A stretch of 64,000 nt of DNA, from contig NZ_JABWGO010000007.1 in assembly GCF_013363995.1 (NCBI RefSeq), positions 248,001 through 312,000 of the forward strand. The letters are read 5' to 3'. Each line of letters starts with the position of its first letter. Position 1 is the stretch's first letter. The notes under the pieces are model-generated. The model saw only the letters and a program-made list of their open reading frames with translations. It was not told where the DNA came from and searched no databases. Both the position numbers and the translations under genes were made by a program. This DNA is from Nonomuraea rhodomycinica. Its GTDB lineage: Bacteria > Actinomycetota > Actinomycetes > Streptosporangiales > Streptosporangiaceae. Below, in pieces: positions 33,027 to 40,130 of the stretch.

Positions 33027-33980
33027 TCAGCGGGTGATGCGGCCCTCCCGCACCAGCCAGTCCACGGCCTCGGCGACGGCCTCCAGCGAGGTGTGGCGGG
33101 GGCGGTGGCCGAGCAGGCGCGCGGCCTTCTCCATCGAGCAGTGCGGGCTGTGCGCGATGTGGTCGTAGGTGACGCGGGCGTGCTCCTCCGGCACCGTCTC
33201 GCGCCAGCGCTCCCACGGCAGGTACGCCAGCCGCGCCTCGCGGCCGAACCAGCCCGCCACCGCCTCGGCGTAGCCGCGCAGCGTGAGCGCGGTCGTGGAG
33301 ACCGAGTGGAAGCTCTCGCCGACGGACGCCGACGGGTTGGCCAGCGCGTCCATGAACAGCCGCGCCACGTCGTCGGCGTGGACGTGGTGGACGGTCTCCA
33401 TGCCGAGGTTGGGCAGGGTGACCTCGTCGCCGTCGGCCAGGGCCTGGAAGACGCCCGGGTCGAGGTTGCCCGCCGGGTTGACCGGCACCCAGCCCGGCCC
33501 CACGATGTGGCCCGGGTGGATCAGCGTGGCGGGGAAGCCGTCGCGGTGCGCCCGGTCGAGCAGGTACGCCTCGATGGCGGCCTTCTGGCGGCCGTACTCG
33601 CCGAGGGGGCGGCGTGGACGGTCCTCGGTGGTGGGCACCCGGGTGCTCGGGCCGTGGATCCAGATCGTGCCGCAGTGCAGGAAGTGGCGGACGCGCCCGG
33701 TCAGGGCCTCGGCGAGCTGCCGGGCGCTGTCCTCGGTGAAGCAGATGAGGTCGACGACCGCGTCGGCGTCGAGCTCGGCGACGCGCCGGCCGAACTCGCC
33801 GCGCGCCTCCTCGGCCTCGCGGTCGGCGGTCACGGTGGTGACCCGCTGCCAGGCGCCGTGGGGCGTGTACGGCTCCCGCTTGCCCCGGCTGACGGCCACC
33901 ACCTCATGGCCGGCGTCGACCAGCCGGGGGACCAGGTAGGTGCCGATGTGTCCGCTGGCTCCGATCACCGCTACGCGCAT
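33027..33980 (-). CDS. NAD-dependent epimerase/dehydratase (extended SDR)
   Basis: A 317-aa Rossmann protein. The cofactor loop is VIGASGHIGTYL (about 5-16), and the SDR Tyr-x3-Lys is YGRQK (near 151-155). HPGHIVGPG and HHVHADDVARLF fit nucleotide-sugar epimerase-like SDRs. The start is ATG 33980. It reads in the same direction as the qor2-like gene upstream but is 128 bp away. Substrate unknown. Confidence 0.88.
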   Translation of the reverse strand: MRVAVIGASGHIGTYLVPRLVDAGHEVVAVSRGKREPYTPHGAWQRVTTVTADREAEEARGEFGRRVAELDADAVVDLICFTEDSARQLAEALTGRVRHFLHCGTIWIHGPSTRVPTTEDRPRRPLGEYGRQKAAIEAYLLDRAHRDGFPATLIHPGHIVGPGWVPVNPAGNLDPGVFQALADGDEVTLPNLGMETVHHVHADDVARLFMDALANPSASVGESFHSVSTTALTLRGYAEAVAGWFGREARLAYLPWERWRETVPEEHARVTYDHIAHSPHCSMEKAARLLGHRPRHTSLEAVAEAVDWLVREGRITR

Positions 33981-34108
33981 GCGCCACAGCCTAGACCGGC
34001 GGCCCGCCCCCGTACGAGGGCCGCCGGCCGGGCGGAGGGAACCGGAGCGGTGGGCTCCGGCGCGGCGCAGGAGGACCGGAGCGCCGACCTCCGGCCCGGC
34101 GGGGGAGG

Positions 34109-34963
34109 TCAGGGGCGCAGGGCGGCGGCGATGCTGTCGGCCAGCGGGGTCGTCGGGCGGCCGATGAGCCGCGACAGCTCGCCGGTCCTGACGGCGAGCA
34201 GCCCGCGCCCGATGGCGCCGTCGATGTCCTGCAGGAAGGCGATCATCGGCTCGGGCACGCCGGCGCCGGCGAGGATCTCCCGCTGCTGCTCGGGGGTCAC
34301 GGCCCGGTACGTGATCTCCTTGCCGGACTGCCGGGACAGCTCGGCGGCGAACTCGTCGAAGCTCCAGGCGACGTCGCCGCTCAGCTCGTACGCCTTGTTC
34401 TCGTGGCCCTCGCCGGTGAGCACGGCGACGGCGGCGGCGGCGTAGTCGGCGCGGGCGGCGGAGGCGACCCGGCCGTCGCCGGCGCTGCCGAGGATGGCGC
34501 CCTGCTCCAGGAACTGGTCGAGGTTCTGCGTGTAGACCTCGGAGTACCAGCCGTTGCGCAGGAACACGTACGGCAGGCCGGAGTCGAGGATCGCCTGCTC
34601 GGTGTACTGGTGGTCGCGGGCCAGGTCGAAGTCGGCCTTGGGGCCGCCGAGGATGCCGGTGTACGCGAGGAGGCCGACGCCGGCCTCCTTGGCGGCGTCG
34701 ACGACCGCCTGGTGCTGGGCGGGGCGCCGCCCGACCTCGTTGCCGGAGATGAACAGCACCCGGTCGCCGGTCGCGAAGGCGGAGCGCAGGCTCGCCGGGT
34801 CGCCGTAGTCGGCGAGGCGGATCTCGACGCCGAGGGCGGCCAGGTCGGCGGCCTTGTCCTTGTCGCGGACGACGGCGGCGACCTGGTCGGCGGGGACCCG
34901 GTCGAGCAGGTCCTTGACGGCGAGGCGGCCGAAGGCTCCGGTGGCTCCGGTGACGACGTACAT
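34109..34963 (-). CDS. qor2: QorB/Qor2-like NAD(P)H:quinone oxidoreductase
   Basis: A 284-aa atypical SDR of the NmrA group, closely patterned on E. coli QorB (YtfG): VVTGATGAFGRLAVKDLL, LADYGDPASLRSAF, LFISGNEVGRRPAQHQAVVDAA, LLAYTGILGG, LRNGWYSEVY. It would reduce quinones with NADPH and protect against electrophile or disulfide stress. It is divergent from an HxlR regulator with a strong palindrome between them, the same pairing as ytfG/ytfH and corynebacterial qor2/qorR. Confidence 0.9.
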   Translation of the reverse strand: MYVVTGATGAFGRLAVKDLLDRVPADQVAAVVRDKDKAADLAALGVEIRLADYGDPASLRSAFATGDRVLFISGNEVGRRPAQHQAVVDAAKEAGVGLLAYTGILGGPKADFDLARDHQYTEQAILDSGLPYVFLRNGWYSEVYTQNLDQFLEQGAILGSAGDGRVASAARADYAAAAVAVLTGEGHENKAYELSGDVAWSFDEFAAELSRQSGKEITYRAVTPEQQREILAGAGVPEPMIAFLQDIDGAIGRGLLAVRTGELSRLIGRPTTPLADSIAAALRP

Positions 34964-35026
34964 GGTTGTCCCTTTCCTGGTGGTCTGCGGGGGCGGACCC
35001 CCTGTCGTGCGGACACCCCCACCTTG

Positions 35027-35064
35027 GCACTTTCTCTGAGAAAGTGCAAACTAAAAGAAAGTGC
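35027..35064. promoter_or_regulatory. HxlR operator region (palindrome plus extra half-site)
   Basis: GCACTTTCTC (35027-35036) and GAGAAAGTGC (35038-35047) are perfect arms around one base. A third half-site GAAAGTGC lies at 35057-35064. AT-rich against its surroundings and placed between the divergent qor2-like and HxlR genes. Confidence 0.75.
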
Positions 35065-35087
35065 TAACCAGGGGGTAGCATCAGGGC

Positions 35088-35501
35088 ATGGAAGCACTCG
35101 CACAGCCCGCCACGGAGGCGGAGCGGACTCTGCCGGCGCTGGAGTTCGACGTCTTCGCCCGCGCCTGCCCCTCACGCGCGACCTTCGAGCACATCACCGG
35201 CCGCTGGGGCTCACTCGTCCTGCTCGGCCTGCGTGAGCACCCCATGCGCTTCAACGAGCTGCGCCGCCGCGTCGACGGGGTGAGCGACAAGATGCTCACG
35301 CAGACGCTGCAGGCGCTCGAACGCGACGGGTTCGTCCACCGCAGCGCCCGCGAGGGGTTCCCGTCGCGGGTCGACTACAGCCTCACCCCGCTCGGCGAGC
35401 GCACCGCCGTGAAGCTGTGGGCGCTCATCGAGCTGCTGGAGGGGGAGATGCCCGAGGTGCTGAAGGCGCAGGCCGCGTACGACGAGCGGCGCTCCGGGTG
35501 A
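35088..35501 (+). CDS. HxlR/DUF24-family redox regulator
   Basis: A 137-aa winged-helix regulator: ITGRWGSLVLLGL, FNELRRRVDGVSDKMLTQTLQALERDG, and the wing VDYSLTPLGERT. A single N-terminal cysteine (ARACPSR, about 27) is placed where HxlR-family redox sensors carry their reactive Cys. By analogy with QorR it would repress the divergent quinone reductase until oxidised. The start ATG 35088 lies just after the palindromic operator, allowing autoregulation. Confidence 0.9.
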   Translation: MEALAQPATEAERTLPALEFDVFARACPSRATFEHITGRWGSLVLLGLREHPMRFNELRRRVDGVSDKMLTQTLQALERDGFVHRSAREGFPSRVDYSLTPLGERTAVKLWALIELLEGEMPEVLKAQAAYDERRSG

Positions 35502-35527
35502 CGCAGATGGCCGATTTCCCGGAATAA

Positions 35528-35543
35528 AGGGACTTTTGGCCCT
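35528..35543 (+). promoter_or_regulatory. DosR/DevR-like box
   Basis: AGGGACTTTTGGCCCT matches the GGGACnnnnGnCCC dyad seen before DevR/DosR-controlled genes in actinobacteria. It lies 82 bp upstream of a PNPOx-like gene, a common regulon member. Confidence 0.55.
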
Positions 35544-35625
35544 TATCCCCGCGAGTCGCCGGCCAGGAGACTGTTCGGATGTTCCGCATTCGGATGTTGC
35601 GCATGACGGCGGGCGGGCCGGTGAG

Positions 35626-36039
35626 ATGACCGCGCGAGACCTCAAGGAGCTGTCGCAGGCCGACGCGCTGCGGCTGCTGGCGGGCACGCCCCTCGGCCGG
35701 ATCGTCTTCACCCGCCACGCCCTCCCGGCGGTGCGCCCGGTGAACCACATCGTGGTGGACGGGCACATCGTCATCCGCTCCAACCCCGGCACCGTCATCA
35801 GCGCCGAGGTCGCGCCCGCCGGCGCCGTCGTGGCCTTCGAGGCCGACGAGCTGGACGTGGCGGAGCGGCTCGGCTGGAGCGTGATCGTCACCGGTGTCGC
35901 CCGGCTCGTGGAGGATCCGGAGGAGGCGGCCCTCTATCGGGAGCGGCTCACCCCCTGGGTGGCGGGAGAGATGGACCAGGTGATCCGCATCCGCCCGGAA
36001 ATGGTGACCGGATTCGAGCTGGTGCCCGCCGCGTCGTAG
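35626..36039 (+). CDS. pyridoxamine-5'-phosphate-oxidase-like protein
   Basis: A 137-aa split-barrel flavin/F420-binding protein: LKELSQADALRLLAGTPLGRIVFTRHALPAVRPVNHIVVDGHIVIRS, then a second barrel half. Such proteins bind FMN, F420 or haem and act in redox defence; substrate unknown. I start at ATG 35626 (MTARDLKELS), which fits family length; upstream in-frame codons would only add unconserved residues. The DosR-like box suggests induction by hypoxia or nitric oxide. Confidence 0.85.
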   Translation: MTARDLKELSQADALRLLAGTPLGRIVFTRHALPAVRPVNHIVVDGHIVIRSNPGTVISAEVAPAGAVVAFEADELDVAERLGWSVIVTGVARLVEDPEEAALYRERLTPWVAGEMDQVIRIRPEMVTGFELVPAAS

Positions 36040-36312
36040 CCCGCCCGCCACCCCGGAATTCCCTGCGCGGGACGCGCCGGAAAACGCCGTGGACATCACC
36101 CGCGGCGCGCAATGCCAAACTGCTCCCACCGGAAAGTCTTCGGAATGCCGGCGGCCTGAAGAAGGCCGTTGTGAATGGGCGCCGCGGCCCTTTCGTTTTC
36201 CGGGCCCCGGGGTATCATGAGCGCATCGGAGTCGCCTTGCGGGCCCGTCGTCGGCGTGCGCGCCGGCGCGTCAGGCCGCTCGCCGCGAGGGCGGGCGGCC
36301 TTGCGCCGCCGG

Positions 36313-36468
36313 TCACAGGAAGAGCTGGACCGTCGCGTTGTCACCGGTTACCAGGACGATGGTCACGACTACGGCGATCAGGCCGACGACGAGAAAGGTG
36401 CGGCGCGGCGGCCGTACCCGGAACTCTCCGTCGATCCTGATCCTCAGGTTGCGAGAGGACTTCGGCAT
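36313..36468 (-). CDS. 51-aa single-pass membrane peptide
   Basis: Not obvious by length, but well supported: ATG at 36468 is preceded by AAGGAGG five bases upstream, the strongest Shine-Dalgarno in the area, and ends at TGA 36313-36315. The N-terminal 24 residues are strongly basic (MPKSSRNLRIRIDGEFRVRP start), followed by one hydrophobic helix FLVVGLIAVVVTIVLV (25-40) and a short tail TGDNATVQLFL. This gives a positive-inside, tail-out topology. Function unknown. The flanks (36040-36312 and 36469-36622) contain no other convincing gene. Confidence 0.65.
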   Translation of the reverse strand: MPKSSRNLRIRIDGEFRVRPPRRTFLVVGLIAVVVTIVLVTGDNATVQLFL

Positions 36469-36622
36469 GACGCCCTCCTTCGGGCGGGTAATGGTCCGGC
36501 GGGGTCCGCTGGTTGACGGCCTATGGGCCCCGCCGGGCTGTTGATAATGAGCGTATCCCCACTAATGCACGCCGCCAATGATTTCCAGCTTCAACACGTC
36601 AATAAGGATTAGAGGCGGACCG

Positions 36623-37999
36623 TCACGTCGTCCCGGGTAAAGGCGGCGCGACGGAAAAATCATCAGGTCGATGCCGCCCGGCGGATTGAAATCGCGAACG
36701 GCCGAGCAGGAGAGCGCCTCTGACGCCGATTTCGCGGTCGTGGACCAGATGGACGGGAATCTCGTGCATCAAATCCGCGTGCTCGGCGCCCGCCGGGCGG
36801 AAGGCGGCCATCAGGCAGCCGTCGGCCATGAGGAAGTCGGCCACCCCCGGCGACCGGAGCACGCTCCCGCACAGCCAGACCGAGCCGCCCCGGCCGAGCG
36901 TCACCAGCGCCATCGAGCGCAGGAACTGCCCCAGGATCCCGCCGAACAGCCGCATCACCTGGACGCAGAACTCGTCACCGGCCAGCGCGCCGGCGATGAC
37001 GAGCGGGGCGATGCCGAGCCGCTCGCTCCTCGCGCGCTCGACCCCCGCGGCGAGCAGCGGGGCGGGGTCGATGCTCAGGGCCACGAAGTCGTACAGGTGC
37101 GTGAACCCCCGGGCCCCGGAGATCGACTCCTCCACGGAGACGTGCGGGGCGGGGACGGAGGCGGGGGCGCGGGAGCCGCTCCGGCGCTCGCGCAGCCAGG
37201 CGAGGTAGTCGCTCTCGCGGCGGGTGCGCGGCTGCCAGGGGATGTGGCCGCCCTCGGTGCCGTGCGGGCGCCCGTGGGGGTCGAGGTGGCCGACGCCGAC
37301 CCCGGAGTCCACGGCGACGACCAGCCGCGCCCGCCCGCCCGCCGGCTGTCCCGCTCCCGGGCCCGCGACCGCTCCCGGGCCCGCGACCGCTCCCGGGCCC
37401 GCGACCGCTCCCGGGCCCGCGACCGCTCCCGGGCCGTGGCCGGGAGCCCCCGGCGTTCCCGGGCTCGTGCCGAGGCCGGGGGTGAGGCGCTGGCAGGCGT
37501 TCTCGTCGAGCTCTCCGACGCCGGCGACCATCGCCTCCATGTCGTTCACGGTCTCCACCTGGATCCCGTACGTCGCGGCGAAGCGGTCGCGCCGGAAGAG
37601 CGGCCAGTCGGGCCGGTTGGTGACGCGGACGTCGCCGTCGGGGCGCGGCTGCCCGGCCACACCCGCGACCAGGAGCCGGGGCGTCCGCCCGATCATCGTC
37701 AGGCAGTGGTGCAGGAGGGCGTCGAGCGAGCCGAAGTCGGCCGCCCGGAACCCGATGGTCTCGCCCGTGGGCTCGTGTCGCACCAGAGCCGTCATGCCCC
37801 CGGCGTCCACCCCGGCCAGGCCCGAGCCGCCCGGCTCGACGGGCGGGAGCCGACGGTCGAGCCGGCCCCCGGGCCGGCCGCCGGACCGATCCTCAGGCAA
37901 GATCCTGTCTCCGTCCGCGAAGGCGGCGAGCCGCACCCTGTCGTGGGAGGTGGTGCGCGGAAGCCGGGAACGGCTCCGTCGAGCGGCGGTACGGAGCAC
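36623..37999 (-). CDS. glucokinase-like (Glk, ASKHA) protein with low-complexity insert
   Basis: Up to 458 aa. Landmarks follow Glk order: VDAGGMTALV (phosphate 1 loop, in place of IGGTN), VNDMEAMVAGV, VAVDSGVGVGHL (phosphate 2), EGGHIPWQP, VSVEESISGARGFTHLYDF and VWLCGSVL. The first loop is altered (GG then Met), so kinase activity is uncertain. A Gly-Ala-Val-Pro run (GAVAGP repeated) is inserted before the second phosphate loop. The start is unclear: GTG 37999 gives a basic, unconserved N-terminus, and a start further downstream is possible. Confidence 0.65.
   Translation of the reverse strand: MLRTAARRSRSRLPRTTSHDRVRLAAFADGDRILPEDRSGGRPGGRLDRRLPPVEPGGSGLAGVDAGGMTALVRHEPTGETIGFRAADFGSLDALLHHCLTMIGRTPRLLVAGVAGQPRPDGDVRVTNRPDWPLFRRDRFAATYGIQVETVNDMEAMVAGVGELDENACQRLTPGLGTSPGTPGAPGHGPGAVAGPGAVAGPGAVAGPGAVAGPGAGQPAGGRARLVVAVDSGVGVGHLDPHGRPHGTEGGHIPWQPRTRRESDYLAWLRERRSGSRAPASVPAPHVSVEESISGARGFTHLYDFVALSIDPAPLLAAGVERARSERLGIAPLVIAGALAGDEFCVQVMRLFGGILGQFLRSMALVTLGRGGSVWLCGSVLRSPGVADFLMADGCLMAAFRPAGAEHADLMHEIPVHLVHDREIGVRGALLLGRSRFQSAGRHRPDDFSVAPPLPGTT
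37353..37436. repeat. 18-bp minisatellite in the glucokinase-like gene
   Basis: Four identical copies of GCTCCCGGGCCCGCGACC (37353-37424) and a partial fifth encode the GAVAGP repeat on the minus strand. Perfect identity suggests recent expansion. Confidence 0.95.
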
Positions 38000-38107
38000 A
38001 TCATGACATTTGCGCCCTGCGTCGGACGGCTCAATCCGGAATATGTCCGGGGATTCTGGGCGGCATTTCTCGCGGGGCGTCGGAAAAGCGCAGCGACATA
38101 ATGAGAA

Positions 38108-38545
38108 TTATTCGGAAATATCGGTTTCCGGGATGGGACGATGGGCGCGGGCCACGGTGAGGCTGTCCTCGTAGATGTGGTAGCGCGTGATCAGGCCGTC
38201 CTCGACCGTGAGGTGCAGCGCGAAGGGCGAGGTGTAGGCGCGCCCGTTCGCCCGTACGGTCTGCCTGATGTGTCCCAGCACGACCGCGTCGGGCCCGTCC
38301 ACCAGGATCCGCGCCACCGACGTGCCGTTCAGCTCGGGCACGTGGTACTCCTCCAGCATGCGGAAATGCCCGGCCACGTCGCCCCGGCCGGTGCGCCGGC
38401 GGATCCACGGGGTCGCGGGGTGCTCTCCCTCCGGCCAGTCGAGCTGCCAGTCGATCTCCTCGGCGAACAGCTCGGCGGCCCCGTCGTGGTCACCCTTGGC
38501 CATCCGGCCGAGCAGCTCGGCCACGGTTTCACGGGTGGCGTTCAT
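38108..38545 (-). CDS. SnoaL/NTF2-like protein
   Basis: A 145-aa NTF2-fold protein: ETVAELLGRMAKGDHDGAAELFAEEIDWQLDWPEG, GRGDVAGHFRMLEEYHVPE, and FALHLTVEDGLITRYHIYEDS. Start ATG 38545 (MNATRETV) has AGGAA upstream. It belongs to ketosteroid-isomerase-like proteins, often small-molecule isomerases or stress proteins. Divergent from the gene at 38734, with a 17-bp inverted repeat between the two. Confidence 0.85.
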   Translation of the reverse strand: MNATRETVAELLGRMAKGDHDGAAELFAEEIDWQLDWPEGEHPATPWIRRRTGRGDVAGHFRMLEEYHVPELNGTSVARILVDGPDAVVLGHIRQTVRANGRAYTSPFALHLTVEDGLITRYHIYEDSLTVARAHRPIPETDISE

Positions 38546-38609
38546 CAGGCGTTCCTCTCTCTGCGCGGTGGTGCGACCCCAGTCTCGCGACCGCGCCTGA
38601 CCGGAGTCG

Positions 38610-38626
38610 ATTACCCGCGGGGTAAT
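38610..38626. promoter_or_regulatory. inverted repeat in a divergent promoter region
   Basis: ATTACCC (38610-38616) and GGGTAAT (38620-38626) form exact arms around GCG, 65 bp from the NTF2-like start. The shape suits a TetR or MarR dimer; no such gene is adjacent. Confidence 0.45.
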
Positions 38627-38733
38627 GCGCCTCCCTACCTTGAGGAAGTTTCGCAAAAAACAGATAATCCGCGGACCGATGAGTTTCCGCGCCGGCATCG
38701 GTCTGCACATCAGACGACCCAAGGGAGACGAAG

Positions 38734-39135
38734 ATGATCAACGACCCCGCACTGCAGGCCCTGTCCAGGCTCGTCGGCACCTGGAAGATCTCCGGGGGAC
38801 ACGAGGGCACCGTGACGTACCGCTGGCTGAACGACTTCTTCCTCCAGCAGGACGTCCAGCTCGGCGACACCCACGGCATCGAGATCATCGGCCGGGAGCG
38901 GAAGCTGATGGCCGAGCCCAGCGCCGACATCAAGTCCCGCTACTACGGAGACGACGGCAGCACCCTCGACTACACCTACGAGCTCGCCGGCGACACCCTC
39001 ACCATCTGGGCGGGCGAGCGCGACTCCCCCGCCTACTTCCGGGGCGTCTTCAGCCCGGACGACCGCACCCTCACCGGAGCCTGGGTCTACCCGGGCGGTG
39101 GCGGCTACGACTCCAACGCCGAGCGCGTCGACTAG
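38734..39135 (+). CDS. DUF1579-like lipocalin-type protein
   Basis: A 133-aa beta-rich cytoplasmic protein: LSRLVGTWKISGGHEGTVTYRWLND at the N-terminus resembles DUF1579/heme-binding-like small barrels (LxGTW motif), then GIEIIGRE, RYYGDDGSTLDYTYEL and FSPDDRTLTGAWVYPGGG. GGGAG before ATG 38734 supports the start. No enzymatic residues recognised. Divergent from the NTF2-like gene and possibly co-regulated with it. Confidence 0.75.
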   Translation: MINDPALQALSRLVGTWKISGGHEGTVTYRWLNDFFLQQDVQLGDTHGIEIIGRERKLMAEPSADIKSRYYGDDGSTLDYTYELAGDTLTIWAGERDSPAYFRGVFSPDDRTLTGAWVYPGGGGYDSNAERVD

Positions 39136-39184
39136 CGCGCCGCCTCCTCCGCGGTCGCCTCGGAGGAGGGGGTACTCGCTCCGC

Positions 39185-39310
39185 GGTCGCGCCACGGAAG
39201 GACAACACGCTCCTTCCGTGGCCGCGCCGCGGAAGGACAGCATGCTCCTTCCGTGGTCGCGCCGCGGAAGGACAGCATGCTCATTCCGTGGTCGCGCCGC
39301 GGAAGAACAC
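39185..39310. repeat. 35-bp palindromic repeat, three copies and a part, over a stop codon
   Basis: Units at 39185-39219, 39220-39254 and 39255-39289, then a partial copy from 39290 that is the coding end of the minus-strand LamG gene. Each unit contains inverted CGGAAGGA / TCCTTCCG and could form a hairpin. The gene's stop (TCA, 39281-39283) exists only because unit 3 has TCATTCC where the others have TCCTTCC. Confidence 0.9.
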
Positions 39311-40045
39311 CTCGTCCAGGTCGCCGTGGAACTGGTCGGTCGACTCGTCGGCCTGGTCGGCGCGCACCCGCTTGCCGCCGATCGTGGCCCCGCCGAGCGG
39401 CGCGATCGGTCCCATCGGCGCGACCGTCCGGGCGGGCGGCGTCACCGGCTCGCGCGTCGCCGCGTCGAGGACCCGCAGCTCGAACAGCGCCGTCCCCAGC
39501 CGCGCGCACCGCAGCCGGTACCACCGCCCGACGGCCAGCCGGTACGAGCCCGCCCCCAGCAGCACCACGCGCGTGCCGTCTGACCAGCGGCACGACGGCC
39601 GGCCGCCGTCCACCTGGAGCTTCCACTGCGCGTGCCCCGGCCCGGCGAGTCCGTGCTGCCAGACGTTCATGCCGGCCCGCTCCGGCGGCTCGGCCGTCAG
39701 CCGCACGTCCGCGCCGAAGCTGAACCGTCCCGTCCCGCCGTCCGGCACGAGCCCGCCGGAGCGCAGGGGCCGGACGATCGCCTGCGGGCACGGGGCCGTC
39801 GCGCAGGCGCCGCCGGGGAAGCGCAGGAACCGGTCGCCCCCGCCGCGCGGCAGGGAGAGCACGCGTCCGCCGTGCGCGGTCACCACCGCGCCGTGACGCG
39901 CGTGGAACGTACGGTCGGCGACCAGCGCGGGCGCCGCCATGGCGCCGTCGTAGCGCACCGCGCAGGGACGCCCGGACGCGGCCGAGGCCACGCCGCCGCC
40001 CAGGGCCACGGCCAGCCCGGCCAGCACGGACAGCACCCTCGCCAT
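39281..40045 (-). CDS. secreted LamG-like (concanavalin-fold) protein
   Basis: A 254-aa exported protein with signal peptide MARVLSVLAGLAVALGGGVASA. The mature part resembles LamG-like jellyroll domains: FSFGADVRLTAEP, NVWQHGLAGPGHAQWKLQVDGGRPSCRW, YRLAVGRWYRLRCARLG, and FHGDLDEVFFRG at the end. It probably binds carbohydrate or wall material; no catalytic site seen. The coding end is itself part of a 35-bp repeat whose copies continue past the stop. Confidence 0.8.
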   Translation of the reverse strand: MARVLSVLAGLAVALGGGVASAASGRPCAVRYDGAMAAPALVADRTFHARHGAVVTAHGGRVLSLPRGGGDRFLRFPGGACATAPCPQAIVRPLRSGGLVPDGGTGRFSFGADVRLTAEPPERAGMNVWQHGLAGPGHAQWKLQVDGGRPSCRWSDGTRVVLLGAGSYRLAVGRWYRLRCARLGTALFELRVLDAATREPVTPPARTVAPMGPIAPLGGATIGGKRVRADQADESTDQFHGDLDEVFFRGATTE

Positions 40046-40130
40046 GACGCCCAGTGCAGCAGCGCCCCGGCGCTCCGGTCAACGCCCGCCCGAGCGCGGC
40101 GCGTCGTCAACGGTGCCGTCAGCGAGGCTC

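Noticed and set aside
36175..36516. 113-codon plus-strand frame at the small membrane peptide
   Set aside because: It lacks a good SD and family features, while the minus strand offers AAGGAGG, a basic N-terminus and a membrane helix.
38529..38933. 134-codon minus-strand frame between the NTF2-like and DUF1579-like genes
   Set aside because: It overlaps both genes antisense and spans their promoter region; no motif.
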